Part shown: positions 1-11,876 of the stretch, piece by piece
Layout of the letters: the number at the start of each line of letters is the position of its first letter
Numbering within the stretch: position 1 is the first letter of the stretch
NCBI GenBank assembly: GCA_013398175.1
Contig: VZRZ01004637.1
Coordinates: forward strand, 218,974-282,973
Direction of reading: 5' to 3'
Origin: Climacteris rufus
Taxonomy: Eukaryota; Chordata; Aves; Passeriformes; Climacteridae
DNA length: 64,000 nt
Made by a program: the position numbers and the translations under genes
Notes under the pieces: model-generated
Told to the model about the DNA's origin: nothing
What the model saw: the letters and a program-made list of their open reading frames with translations, nothing else
Database searches by the model: none

Positions 1-1599
1 GGGGTAGTTTAAAATGGAACTTTTCACATTCTTTTTTTTTTTTTTCTTCAATTCAGGAATATTTACTCTCAACACCTATTTTGGTGTTTGATACTATTTT
101 TCTGAAAAGACTGGGAAGTCTATTTCAGCTTTTATTAGAGGATCTTAGTGGTGGGATAAAGAAGCACTCATGCACAACTGGTCAGTGATTTGGTGGAAAA
201 TTCACTCATGAAGTTTGACCATTCAGAATTGTATTTCGGCGGAGATATTATTTACCCAAAATACTTTCCCAGCTCTCAAGGCCAGTGTTGGGAACGCAGA
301 GGGGCAGCACATGAGTCTGGCAGCTTGTGGAACACAGTCCAACCTGGGAGGCCTGGCTGGCAGTGGCACACCAGTATTGATGGGGAGTGAGGGAGGGCAC
401 CTGCCTGGTGCCTCTCAGGTGGGAGGCTGGGTTTCGTGCTGCCACAGTCACTATGGAGATGTGCTGGGCTTGCAAGGAATGCCTTCTCCATAGGCTGCTT
501 AGCTCCCACGAGGTCAGAGCTCCTCTCCTCCCTCCTGGGGTGGCAGTGTCTAGGCAGTCTGCTGCAATTCTGCAGTTCCTGCTGCTGGCAGAGGCGGCTG
601 TGAGGTGAGCGGGACACTCTGTATGCAATTAGCATTCCCACATGGCTGCCTCCCGATCCGCTGGCATGGGCTGAAATCAGGATGCCAGGAGTTCCCAGCA
701 GCTTCCCTTTCTTCACAGATAAGCATGTTGTACACAAGTCCTCCTCCTTCGGAAGCTTGTCCTTCCAGACCTATATGGTGCAGAGGAGTTACAGGCTGCA
801 AAGGTTACTTGGAGGGTAGGCAGGACAACTGTACAGAAATCCAGCCTGCAGTTTGTGCTGATGCCCTTGAAAATTAGCAGAGAGAACACGGCATGGGATT
901 TGGCAACCAGCTGAGGGTGCTTGCTGCTGCTCTTTCGGGTAGATTGCTGAGCTGAGAAGCAGCAGTGGCTGTTAACTGAATCAGAGGAGAAAGGATCCCA
1001 TCTCATCATCAGCCCAGTGTTTTCAGCAGCAACCTGAAAACAGTCTCTGCTTTGAATTTGGAAGAAACAAGGGTTGAAAAATAGCACTGGTGCCCATATC
1101 AGCTTCATACGCTGTGGTGCAGACACCTCAGCAGGATGCACGGCTCAGCCAGAAGCTGTGCAGTGGCAACCATGTGCAAGATGCAGTAGAGCTGAGAGGT
1201 CATGGGTACTGCAGAAAACCTTGCTGTGCCATCTCACCACTGAGCACTCTTCTTCCCTCTGGCACTCCCTGTTTCCTGCTGGGGCTCTGCTCTGCAGAGT
1301 AGCACATAGAGGAGTGCACATCATGGCTGTCCTGTGCTTCTGCTCATCACCTCCTCATCAGTCCTTGTGTGCCCTTGTGGGCAGATCTCTGTCATAAAAA
1401 TCTTCCCAGGTCAGTCTCTGCTTCCACCTCAGTTCAGCTGGGTTCATCACTCACTCTTTCAGTTCTGTGTAGAAGCCTTCTGCTTTAGCCCCATCTTTTC
1501 CCTTGAACCATGGTCCTTCCTGAAAGTCAGCTGTAAAATGGGCAGTACAGCATGGAGCTACAGGCCTTGCAAATCTTGGTTGTCCTGTCTGTCTTGCAG
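1..1599 (+). other. GPAT4: GPAT4 intron, 5' part of the gene off-window
   Basis: The window opens inside an intron of GPAT4. No exon encoding the expected N-terminus (about 56 residues before the first exon seen here) can be found in this stretch, so that exon must lie upstream. A run of 14 T at 32-45 is the only simple repeat I see. The intron ends in a pyrimidine-rich tract and CAG at 1597-1599. Confidence 0.8.
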
Positions 1600-4500
1600 T
1601 GGGCGACGCTGAGAATAGAGCGTGGTGCCAAGGAGAAGAACCATCCGTTGTACAAACCCTATGTCAATGGTGAGATCCTGCCCTGCATGAGTACGCAGGA
1701 AGTTCAAAATTCTTTTGGGGAGATGGGGTAAATGTAGTGTCTCTGAGCAGCTGAGGTCTGCTGGGAAGTCTTTTCCATGTAGACAGATTGGAGGGAGTTA
1801 TAGAGAGCTCAGTTTCATGAGGAAGGGCAGGGAAGCACCTCAGGAGTGCTTAATTTCTAGGTAGTGGGGGGGACTTATGCCTCTCTGTACTGGAGAAAGG
1901 AGGGGACCCTGAGGAGGGCGGGTGAGCTTGCAGCACTCTGCGAGCAGGCAGGTCACGCTGTGCTCAGAGCTGCCTTGGCATGTTGCAGGTATCATTGCCA
2001 AGGAGCCAACGTCACTGGAGGAGGAGATCAAGGAGATCCGCCGGAGTGGCAGTGGCAAAGCCCTGGACACCCCTGAGTTTGAGCTCTCAGATATCTTCTA
2101 TTTCTGCCGCAAAGGCATCGAGACCATCATGGATGATGAGGTGACCAAGAGGTTCTCAGCTGAAGAGCTGGAGTCCTGGAACCTGCTCAGCAGGACCAAC
2201 TACAACTTCCAGTATATCAGCCTGCGCCTCACTGTGCTCTGGGGACTCGGTGTGCTCATCCGCTACTGCTTCCTCCTACCCCTCAGGTGAGTGCTGGTGC
2301 ACTGACCTGCCTGCCAAGAGGGTGCTGGTGGCCTGGTTTTGCTAGCGTGTAGTTTCCCTCTTTCTGCAGGATAGCCCTGGCGTTTACAGGCATCAGCTTG
2401 TTGGTGACTGGTACCACGGTGGTGGGGTATTTGCCAAATGGAAGGTGAGTTCATCTTCGAGGGAAGAGCAGATGGGGAGCACTCCGTGCAGTTTGAGACC
2501 TGATAATCCTGAAATTTTCCTGCAAGGCCGCCTGTTCTGCCACCTGCAGACACAGCAGGTAGCCCTGGCAGCTGTGGCCTCTCAGGAATGGACACCCTGT
2601 AATTTTTAACAAGGGGCCTAGATGTGAGCAGTAAGCCCATGGCAAAGCGCTCAGCCCTGGCCTCTGAGAGGAGTAATAACAGAAAAGAGCAAAGGCCAAA
2701 GTTTGGTTCTCATGAGTTAAAAATCAGTGATCATAAGCTGACAGCAAAGCCCAGGACATGCTGTGTTTCTGTGGCAGAGACACGAAGGCTTGGGTGGATC
2801 TCACAGCCTGGGGCAGCTGGGTTGAGGGGCACTGTTACAGGGGACATTGTAGGACTGGGCAGTGATGGTCTCCGTCCTGGGCTGCAGGTGTAAGGACTTC
2901 CTGAGCAAACATGTCCACCTGATGTGTTACCGGATCTGTGTGCGTGCCCTCACAGCCATCATCACCTACCACGACAGGTAAGGCCTTGTCTGCTCCAGGC
3001 TGTCCCTGCCCAGGAGCTGCTCCATGCCAGGCCATGTGCAGGCCTCACGCTTCCTGCTTTTTTCTTCACCTCTATCTTTGTTTTGCATTTAGAGAAAACA
3101 GACCCCGAAATGGAGGCATCTGTGTGGCCAATCACACCTCCCCCATTGATGTGATCATCCTGGCCAGTGATGGCTACTATGCCATGGTAAGGTACTGGCT
3201 CTGCCTGCCAGGGCCTGGCTGCCTGCATGGAGGGAGCAGCAAGCATGTGTGTGGAAGGAAGCAGGCAGTGGAACTGCTTTTACCTGCACGACACAGCAGG
3301 GCACTGTCAGACTCTTTTGTGCACAGCTTTTGCGCATGCCCAGCCTGGACCTCAGAGCGCCAGGGGTCTGTGGGTGCAGCTTTGCAGGAAGAGCTCTGGG
3401 CTTTGCTGTTGTTGGAAGCCCAAAGGACTTCCCCAGCTGGACCTCCTGCCACGGCGGAAGCACTTGGGGTTTGCTGTATCTGTCTTTAAAGTCAGAGTCT
3501 GGGACCTTTCCTCATAGCCTTTCCAGGGCAAGGGTGGGAAGATGAATCTCAGCTTGGTTGTGAAGCTGGGCGCTGCCTTGACTTTCATGTGTGCCCAGGT
3601 CTTGTATCTTGTGTCTTCTTGCCCCATTCAGGTGGGTCAGATCCATGGCGGGCTCATGGGTGTGATACAGAGAGCCATGGTGAAAGCTTGTCCCCATGTC
3701 TGGTTCGAACGTTCTGAGGTCAAAGATCGTCACCTCGTCGCCAGAAGGTGTGACAGTCGCTGGCTGCAGAGCGGGTCTGGAGGGTGGGGCAGGAAGGGGG
3801 CTGCTCACCTCCCTTGGATGAGGACACTGCATGGCCTCACGCGTGCTGGGACATTGTGCCCCCGTTGTTGGCACCCTGATAGTCCCTGGTGACTGCAGAT
3901 CAAGGACTGTAGGCTGTGTGGATTGCTAGGGAGAGCTTCTGTCCCTTCTGCTAATTTTTGATACTCTTCTGTTTAGGCTCACAGAACATGTCCAGGACAA
4001 GAGCAAACTGCCCATTCTTATTTTTCCAGAAGGTGAGTGCAACAAGGCCAGACAAGCACCAGGTGGAGAGGGCACCTTGAGACAGCACCGCATCTCTGTT
4101 TCTTTCCTTCCTACACAGCCGAGGGCTTGAGACCCTTCACTGAGACAAAAAGGGCATTGTGTCTTCAGAGCTGACTGAACCCAGAATGTGGGAGTCATAT
4201 GTAATGTCCCAGGGACCCATTCTGTGCACACAGAAAACAGGGCTTGGACTGAGCGTTAGGGGAGAGTTGCTGGGTTCTTGTGCCGCAGCCCTTAAGCCTG
4301 TAGCTTAGACTTCTGAACTGACTTGCAGAGGAAAGTTAAGAAGATTGTGCTTGTCTCTTACAGGAACTTGCATCAACAACACATCTGTGATGATGTTCAA
4401 AAAGGGGAGCTTTGAAATTGGAGCCACAGTTTACCCTGTAGCTATCAAGGTATGAGAAGGCAACGTTCTTGGGGCACAAGTCTGTCTTCCTCTGGACCTC

Positions 4501-5626
4501 TGTAGCAGCCCAGTGCAGCCTGGTCTGAGGGCACAGGAAAGCTGAGGTCACTCCATGTTTTGGGAGAGCTGACCTGTAGCTCGGCTTGGGGTGGAAGTTG
4601 GAGCCACAGGGAGGGTGCAACCACTGCCTGACTTCCATGAACTGTTCTGCCTTGTAGTACGACCCACAGTTTGGAGATGCCTTTTGGAACAGCAGCAAAT
4701 ACGGCATGGTGACCTACCTCCTAAGGATGATGACCAGCTGGGCCATCGTCTGCAGTGTTTGGTACTTGCCCCCAATGACCAGGCAGGTAAGCAAGGTGAA
4801 CCTGGCCTATCTGATTGCTTTCCTATTTGGCCCTTTGCTCGTGCTGAAGAGTCTTGTTTTGCCACAGCCTGAAGAGGATGCAGTGCAGTTTGCCAATCGA
4901 GTGAAGTCAGCCATTGCCAGGCAGGGAGGCCTTGTGGATCTTCTCTGGTGAGTCCAGTCAGGCTTTTCCTGGTGTCAGAGTTCCTTGTTTCTCAGTCCTG
5001 GCATATGCCTATGGGCTGTAGAGATCTGTTTGTGTCTTGCTTAGGGTAGAGCAGGCCTGTAGAGGAATGTTCTTCTGTAGCAGGGACCAAAGTCTTTGCT
5101 TCTTCTGTGTGTTGGACATCAGGGCTTCATTCTTTGATTGCAGCTTGCATTGGGATGCCCTGGGTTTGACTTGTTTCTGCTCAGCAAGGTGTGTTCAGCT
5201 TGGGAACTTCCTTTCCCAGGCACTGAAGTCTCTGAGCCCAGGAGGCAGATGGGCTCTGCAGGCAGTCAGTCCTCCTGTAGTGGTACTAGAGTAGCTCATG
5301 TTTCTGGCAGAGTTGCTATTTTGAGCACAGTGCAGGGCCATGGGGGCAGCTCCTGGCAGAACCAGGCAAGAAAGTGATGCCCTTCGGGGACAGGTGGTCT
5401 GCAGTGTGCCCTGGCAGCAGGTGGTGCCAGCAGTCGCCTGAACTCTGACTTGCCCTGAGCAGCCCCAGGCACAGACGGTGCCTGCCTGCAGCCCCTCTGA
5501 TCTGACTCTCTCCCCAGGGATGGAGGACTGAAGAGGGAGAAGGTGAAAGACGCGTTCAAGGAGGAGCAACAGAAACTCTACAGCAAAATGATTGTAGGCA
5601 ACCATGAAGACCGGAGCCGCTCCTGA
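1600..5626 (+). CDS. GPAT4: Glycerol-3-phosphate acyltransferase 4 (AGPAT6), 5'-partial
   Basis: ER membrane enzyme that acylates glycerol-3-phosphate to lysophosphatidate, the first step of triacylglycerol and phospholipid synthesis. Eleven coding exons are seen: 1600-1669, 1989-2286, 2370-2444, 2888-2977, 3093-3186, 3632-3747, 3977-4032, 4364-4449, 4658-4786, 4868-4947 and 5518-5626 (TGA at 5624-5626). All junctions are GT-AG and phases match throughout. They give 400 residues, which aligns with residues 57-456 of the 456-aa human protein. Landmarks: a hydrophobic pair of segments across exons 2-3 (RLTVLWGLGVLIRYCFLLPL, then IALAFTGISLLV); acyltransferase motif I NHTSPID (HX4D) in exon 5; WFERSEVKDR in exon 6; motif III FPEGTCINN across exons 7-8; motif IV VYPVAIKYDP across exons 8-9. 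The catalytic His and Asp are intact. The 81-nt intron 4787-4867 has no in-frame stop. The N-terminal exon is missing only because of the window edge. Confidence 0.97.
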
Positions 5627-5876
5627 GTCTGCTGCCTCCAGCATGGCCACTGGGGCTGGCTGGAGCCCCCTGCCTCCAGCACCAACCAGGGTTTCTCTGG
5701 AGCAACTCCAAATCTTTGGACTTGGGCTACTCCAGAGCTGCTTGGACTCACTCCTTTATCCTCTGGCTGTTCTTTCCTGGAGGCACTATTGCTGCCTGGA
5801 GTCTTTAGGCCCTGGGCAGCTCATGGCAAAGATGCCTTCTCATTACTGTTACAGTGAAGCCCCTTGCAGGGGCAAT

Positions 5877-5882
5877 ATTAAA
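5877..5882 (+). terminator. GPAT4: Probable GPAT4 polyadenylation signal (ATTAAA)
   Basis: ATTAAA lies 250 nt after the GPAT4 stop codon and is followed by a GT-rich stretch (TCTGGTGTGTGCAG, about 30 nt on). This predicts a short 3' UTR of about 270 nt. Longer 3' ends cannot be excluded from sequence alone. Confidence 0.55.
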
Positions 5883-5899
5883 TGAAACTCATACGGTGT

Positions 5900-7499
5900 C
5901 ACGTGCTTCCATCTGGTGTGTGCAGCCCCAGGGAAGGACTGGTGTGATGTGCTTATATGTCAGTCACGTCTCCCACAGCACAAAAGCTGGTGAGCTGTGC
6001 TGAAATTGGCTGCCTTGACAACCAGGGGAGTCCTCATGAGCCTGTGCCCCTCCTGTGTGTAGCATAAACCCCTTAGGAGCAGAGTGTGGTCTCTCAGGCC
6101 ATTTCCAGATCCACTTCCAGGAGAAATCTTTTCTTTTGCCACCTTCCTGTCAGCTTGACCCAGATTGTTGCTTTTACAGTGTCTGAATAACAGCCTCTTG
6201 CTGCTCCTGATGCAGTGAGGATCATCCTCCTTGGAAGCCTCCCTCTGTGCCCTGGGGCTGTAGGGTGCCAGGTGTCCCTGGAGTGGCAGGTGGGGCTCCT
6301 GAGGAATCCATACGTGCCATAACGGGCACGTATAGAGAGCCCAAGACTTCACAGCTGGGGCAGGAAATCCCTTTTCAAATGTCTCCTGAGGAAATTATGA
6401 GATCTGACCTTGTCATGCACCAACATGCACAGGGATGGTATCAGCTTGTTGCAAGAAAACTGAAATCATGTGCTGGAGGTGGTGCCCTTTTCCCTTTCTG
6501 CTCTGCAAGTAAATTATTCAGTAAAACAACTTGCATTTGAGCATTCATCCTATTACTTCCCCATTTTCTTTACATGCCTACAAACACAAGCACTTGAGCA
6601 CTGGGTTCTCTGCTCTTACAAGCAAGAGCTGTTTCACTGCTACCTGCTGAAGCCTGCTTGCATGTTCTAGCACTCTGGAGAAGGCAGTTACCTAAGTGCC
6701 TCCTTTGTACCTCAAATGTTTGTTGGGGAGGGCATCTGCTGCTCCAGGTGAGGACAGTTGTTCTGTGTAAGCGGCCTTAAATCTGAATTTTCCTATCGTT
6801 TTTTTTTTTTTCCTTTTTGCGTGATGGAATTTTGCTGCTCTGGCCCCAAAGCTTGCAAAGCTTTTCCCTTGCTCATGGGCCATTTGGATCAAGACCTCTA
6901 CACCATGCTGTGATCCGGCCAGCTGTGGAGGCAGCCACAGTGAGCCATGGGGTGTCCGGGCAGTGCTGTGCTCTGCCTGTGGTGGGTACTTGCTCTGCTG
7001 TGCACTGGGTACTGTGGATGGCCCTTCCCCATGTGCTGAGCTGCAGCTGGGGACACAGCTCCGTGCTGGGGACATGGACATCGCTGCCTGCCTGTCCCTG
7101 CTGCCCGGACAGGGTCTCCAGGCTCTCCTTCACTTCTCCCCAGTCAGCAGCTGCTCCTGAGCACTCTCAAGGGCTGTACCCCCAGAGCTCTTGTCTCTGG
7201 GGGAGGGATGGGCATTTCCTTCAGGCATTGCCAAAGACCACAGGCCTCCCACGCCCCCCCACTGTGTCCTCACACACTTGGACCCAGCTGCAGGTGCCCA
7301 CAAGGCTCCTGCCTGCAGCTGTGTCCCCTGTCCCTGATGCTAGGGTGATGTGCAGAGCCCTCCTCAGCTTTGCAGGACCTCCAGCCCTGTGCTCAGGAAC
7401 CATGTCCAGCAGCATCCAGGACGCTCCGCAGCAGGCAAGGAGCAGGCTGGACAGGTTAGGAGGCACACATCCATCTTTCCTTGGCTCTCCCACCCCATG
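5900..7499. other. Intergenic DNA between GPAT4 and NKX6-3
   Basis: No exon-like open frames with recognisable protein content on either strand. It is moderately GC-rich, with a T-run near 6800. I see no transposable element that I can name. Confidence 0.6.
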
Positions 7500-7605
7500 G
7501 CCCCAGTCAATATGTCTCTCTCCGATGAGAAAGTTAATAAATTTAGCTCTAGATTAAAAGTATTGATCATTTCATTTGTAAACGATAAATAACCAGGGGG
7601 GGAGC
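7500..7605. promoter_or_regulatory. Candidate conserved non-coding element 1
   Basis: An abrupt AT-rich island in GC-rich surroundings, with closely packed factor-like cores: AAGTTAATAAATTTAG, AGATTAAAAG, TTGATCATTTC, and the forkhead-like TTGTAAAC at 7576-7583 followed by GATAAATAA. There is no open reading frame of note. Composition and motif density are typical of vertebrate developmental enhancers, and the nearest developmental gene is NKX6-3. Conservation was not tested. Confidence 0.4.
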
Positions 7606-7679
7606 ACTGGGCGGCCCACAGGGTAGGGGCTGCTGGCTCCGGCTGCAGCAGCCGTGCACCCCACTGGGGCCAGGAGCCC

Positions 7680-7880
7680 TCATATGCATTCTGCCCGGAT
7701 GCTGGCATTGATTTGCTATTAGTCTCCACGCACCACCCAGTAGCACATCATTCCCGGAGCCGCTATTAATGGCCTTTTGATAAATAATCACTTGTAAGTC
7801 AATAAATTTTTATTAAACAGTGTGGCGCTTTGATTTATGAAAATCCGACGGGGTTTGTCTGGGAGAAAAGGGATGCAGAA
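7680..7880. promoter_or_regulatory. Candidate conserved non-coding element 2
   Basis: The most striking of the islands. It contains ATGCAT, TTGATTTGCTATTAG, CTATTAATGG, TTTTGATAAATAATCAC, AATAAATTTTTATTAAAC and a TCF/LEF-like CTTTGAT near 7828. It returns sharply to GC-rich sequence on both sides. No coding potential is seen. Assignment to NKX6-3 is by proximity (about 2.1 kb beyond its stop codon). Confidence 0.45.
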
Positions 7881-8304
7881 TTGAAGCGGAGCTGCGATCC
7901 ATCTGCCTGCCAGGCTGCCCTGCCTGCGCCCGCGCCCCCGGCGCAGACGCACCCTGCTCTGCCCATGCAGCCTGGGGCTGCCCCGCGCCGGGCACAGGGC
8001 GGGCAGGGCTGCTGCTCATTGCCGACTGCTCCTGTCCAGACCCCAGCGCCGGTGGGGGACGACTCTGCTGCAGCAGCAAGTGGCCAGGGGGACTGCAGGA
8101 GCCACGGTGGCACCACGGGCAGGAGAGGAGGGGTTGGTCCTGGCTACAGGACTGTGGCCGTGCATGGAGCAGCACTGCTTGGGGTCTTGTCTCAATGTGG
8201 GGATGCATGGGGCAGCCAAGCTGCAGCGGCCATTTGTCACTCTCCCTGGCTACAGCAGGCCCTTTGCCACCTGCTTTATTTGTCTCCCAGCCCTGACGTG
8301 GCAT

Positions 8305-8425
8305 CAGACAGGTGTTAAACTACTTAATCACTTTAAAATTGTTTTAATTTTCTGTTTTGTATTGATTTCCACAGCACCAATTAATCAGCTCACTGGACCA
8401 GGCAGTTAGTACATTAAAAATTGTC
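8305..8425. promoter_or_regulatory. Candidate conserved non-coding element 3
   Basis: AT-rich island with TTAAACTACTTAATCAC, TTTAAAATTGTTTTAAT, a CCAATTAATC homeodomain-type core and ACATTAAAAATTG, bounded by GC-rich DNA. The same reasoning applies as for the islands at 7500 and 7680. Confidence 0.4.
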
Positions 8426-9454
8426 AGCCAGGCCGGGCAGCTTAGAAAATGTTAAAAAAATATCCTGCCAGCAGCCCCTCACTTCTCCCACCATATGGAA
8501 CCTGTTCCTGCCGAGCATTGGCTCTGTCCACAGACAGTGATGTGTCTCTTCCAGCCCTGCCACCAGCCCCCTGCACCGTGCTCCCATGGGACCTGGCATC
8601 CCACGTCCTTGCAGAGGGTCCATTAGCTCTGCCCTGGTCCAGCACCCGTCCCATGGAGGCAGTGGAGGGGTTGCGTGGCCGAGGAGGGAGCATTACAAGC
8701 CCCATGCTCACTGCGGGGGCTGGACAGGGATCTATGCCGGGACAGTAATCCCCTAAGCCCTGGAAAAGTGGTGCTGAGCAGTCAGGGCTCCTTGCAAAAT
8801 GCCTACAGCCCAGTGACAGATTGGAGAGGGCTTAAAGCCAAGTGTGGCCCAGGCAGGCAGGCAGTACAGTGATGGTCTGCAGCCCCACACACGGCTGGTG
8901 CTCACGGCCACTGAAAAGTCCCCTTGGTTCAGGAGCTGCAGCTGTCCCAGGGGTGGACTTGGCCACCAGACTGTCACCGGTAGTGCCTGCGGCCACAGGG
9001 AAGGGCATCCCTTCCCCCTCCCCGTTCCTGTGCCACGCTGCTAATCAGGGCCTGATGGGCCGGCAGCACCTTATCTCCTATCGATTTCCTTCCAAGACAC
9101 AGCCCGCATGTTTGCTCACACCTGGCTGGCACTTAGTTGGCTCTTGGCTGAACAACTGCCGAGCTTGCCCAGCTCCCGGCACTGTGCCAGCTGGAGCCCC
9201 TTTGGCATCCTAAGCAGGTAGGGATGGCCGGCCCTGTGCAGCACCCACCAGTGGCATGCGAGGAGTGAGCCATGGGGAGCCAGAGCAGGGGCTGTGCAGA
9301 CCCATGTGCACACACACGTGTGCAGGTGCAGCCCCCCTCACACAGGGATGCAGCACAGAGGTGGGGGGAGACGCACCAGGTTGGCGGGCAAACACACTGG
9401 AACTATTGATGCCACATCAATCCTGCAGCCCCGACAGGTGAATGGGCTCTACTC

Positions 9455-9540
9455 ACACTGTTAAGATAAATGGTATTTATTTGCTGCTAAGAGCTTCCAA
9501 TAAGAGGCCCCAATGAGTGACTTTTGAACCAGCACCTCTT
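9455..9540. promoter_or_regulatory. Candidate conserved non-coding element 4
   Basis: AT-rich segment with GTTAAGATAAATGG (contains a GATA core AGATAA), TATTTATTTGC and two CCAAT-type cores (TTCCAATAAG, CCCCAATGAG), 200-300 nt beyond the predicted NKX6-3 poly(A) signal. Weaker candidate than the islands at 7680 and 8305. Confidence 0.3.
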
Positions 9541-9764
9541 GCTGCTGGTACACACCTGAACTAGGGAAAGCCCTGGGAAAAGTCCCCAGGGCTCCCCTGC
9601 TCCTCGGGGCTCTTTCTGCCCCCCACACAGCCCAGCCCCTTCCCCTGCCTGGCATGCAGACCCTGCCCCATACGTCCTCTCCCCAAACCCTTCTCCAGCT
9701 CAGCCTCACAAGGCCACCCTGGACCACATGCCCACAAAACAAGTGCTGGGACTTGACTGGCACC

Positions 9765-9770
9765 TTTATT
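9765..9770 (-). terminator. NKX6-3: NKX6-3 polyadenylation signal (AATAAA on minus strand)
   Basis: TTTATT on the given strand, 200 nt beyond the NKX6-3 stop codon, predicting a 3' UTR of about 215-230 nt. No competing canonical signal lies nearer the stop. Confidence 0.6.
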
Positions 9771-9969
9771 TCATCAATGCTGGTAACACGGCTGCACCTG
9801 ACACTACCCACAGGTGTTGCTCCCAGCCCTGCAAGCCGTGCTCCTCATCCAGCTGTCAGCCACCCCATCCCAACAGCCAGGCACCTGCTGGTAAGGGGAG
9901 TCACCCCCCGGCAGGATGCAGGTGGCCAGGCCAGTGCCCCCCTGGCCCAGCAGGCGGGCTGTGCTGTGC

Positions 9970-11876
9970 TCAGCCGCTGTGTGTGCCCAAGCCCAGCATT
10001 GAGAAGGCCGCGCGGTGCTTCCTCAGCAGCAGACGGATCTTCTCGTCATCCGAGTCTGGGTCCAGGGGCTTGTTGTACTCATCGTCTTCGGTCTCAGAGG
10101 CTGCCCGCTCTCCACCAGAGCCCCCCGCCCGCTGAGAGGATGAGGAGGGCTCCAGGGCACTCTTCTTCCTCCATTTGGTCCGTCGGTTCTGGAACCAGAC
10201 CTGTCGCCCAATGGGCCCAGCTCAGTTAGCAGCCAACACGCTGCTCACCCCATGCCACACAGGGACCAATACTCACCTTCACCTGAGACTCAGTCATACC
10301 AAGAGAATAGGCTAGGCGTGCTCTTTCCGGACCCGCCAGGTACTTGGTCTGCTCAAAAGTCTTCTCCAGAGCAAAGATCTGGTGTCCCGTGAAGGTTGGG
10401 CGTGTGTGCTTCTTCTTGTGAATGCTGTCAGCCAAGTGAGCAGGGGCTACAGGAGAGGAAGAGAGAAGTGGGTGAGCTCTCGGCAGCCCACGATTCTGAG
10501 CAGCTCTCCCCTTCTCCTGAACATGGCACCAGCACGCTCACCAGCCCTCAGTGACCAAAAAGTCCCTCCACACCTCCTCCACTCCAAATTAAAACTGTAT
10601 TCTTGCTTCAGGGCTTCAGCCCCATCCCAGGAGGGCTGAGCTGCCCACTGTGCACGTCCCACAGAGCCAGAGCCAGGCTATGCACCTGCTAAACAATGAC
10701 AGTGCTAAGGGATTGTGGTGAGAGAGCAAGGGTCACTAACAACAGTGCATGAGCCCAGAGCCATGCAGCACTGGGACCACTGTTCCCCCATGCCCCACAC
10801 CTTGCAGGATGCATGACAGAAGACAGGCAGAGCTGGTCATCGGCTCGTAGCTGTGCCAAGAGCAGATGGCCAAACTGCCTGACCCATCTGCTCCAAAAGC
10901 ATCATGTGTAAAGGGGTGAAGGGGACCAAAGCTGCAGGTTCTGAGCAGCTGCATCCAGCCTCCTGGGGCTTCCCATGGGAGAGTAGATGCACCCATCCCA
11001 CCCCCCTCTGGGACAGCAGCAACATGCTCTGCAATTCCCCTGCCAGCTCTACACCAGGAAGGCAGTGCTGCCAGACCGGGGCTGGCCATCCTGCCCATCC
11101 CTGCCCCGAGCTAAACCAGGCACTGCCCCACAGTGAGCCTGCCTGAGACACAGGAAGATCTTGTGAGTCAAGAGGGCTCTGCCTGTCCTTGCCAGCTGTG
11201 GCTGCCTGGGGGCAAAGAGCTAGTATCTGTCATTGGAGCTGCCTCTGCCCTTGAGTCAGAAGTTCTGTGACAGTCTGTGGTCCAGCAGCTGTGGTTCTGG
11301 AGCCTTTCCCATTGTCCTGGGGCAGCCTACAGGCCAACCAGCTGTGCCTTATGCAGGGCAATGGAGAAGATGCAGACTGGGCACCTGCCCCGTGTCCTTG
11401 CTCTAGTGCCGATGGGTCAGGGCTCTGCAAGGTGCCCGTCACCTGCGGCACCCAACCACCCGCCACCCAGCCGCTCCGGGCCCGCTGTACTTACGGCCGC
11501 CGCACTGCCGGCCGCCCCGCCACTCCGGGGCTGCCTCCGCCCAGCAGCTCCGTCCCCGCGGCAGGTACTCGCCACCAGCCTTGGGGAGGGCGCCCACCTG
11601 GGGCCCGTAATAGACGCCTGGGGAGCTCAGTCCGTTAAATCCGCCCGCGTGGGGGTAGCCAGGGAGGAGGCTGCTGTTCGGTGTCGCCGTGGGCCGACCG
11701 AGGATGTCAGAGATGCCGTGAGGGGTGCCAGCAGCCAGCTGGGCACCCAGTCCGGGGGATCCCAGCTTGTAGAAGGAGCTCTGCACTGAATACTGGCAGA
11801 CAGGCGCCTTGGCCTCGGGGAAGGGGCCCAGCGAGGGACCGTTGAGCAGGAAGGTGCCTGGCAGGTTGGCATCCAT
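9970..11876 (-). CDS. NKX6-3: Homeobox protein Nkx-6.3, complete
   Basis: Nuclear homeodomain transcription factor of the NK6 family, known in hindbrain and in stomach/duodenal epithelium. Three exons: 11495-11876 (ATG at 11876), 10277-10446 and 9970-10200 (TGA at 9970-9972). The 783 nt give 260 aa; human is 265 aa. The start MDANLPGTFLL matches human MESNLQGTFLL, and the ATG has G at -3 and +4. Exon 1 carries the conserved N-terminal region with the Engrailed-like repressor motif (GTPHGISDILGRP). Exon 2 begins the homeodomain (KKKHTRPTFTGHQIFALE) and exon 3 supplies recognition helix 3 (VWFQNRRTKWRKK). An acidic tail follows (TEDDEYNKPLDPDSDDEK) and the end is RKHRAAFSMLGLGTHSG. Phases are 1 then 0 at the joins, all GT-AG. 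Intron 1 is 1,048 nt and intron 2 only 76 nt. No defect is seen. Confidence 0.96.
10447..11494 (-). other. NKX6-3: NKX6-3 intron 1
   Basis: Intron from donor GTAAGT (11494) to acceptor TGTAG (10447). GC-rich; no exon, RNA gene or repeat recognised inside. Confidence 0.75.

Noticed and set aside
6817..7557. 246-codon open frame on the plus strand between GPAT4 and NKX6-3
   Set aside because: Composition (Cys, Ser, Pro, Leu-rich) is typical of chance frames in GC-rich DNA, and the frame runs into the AT-rich candidate enhancer at its 3' end. No protein family recognised.
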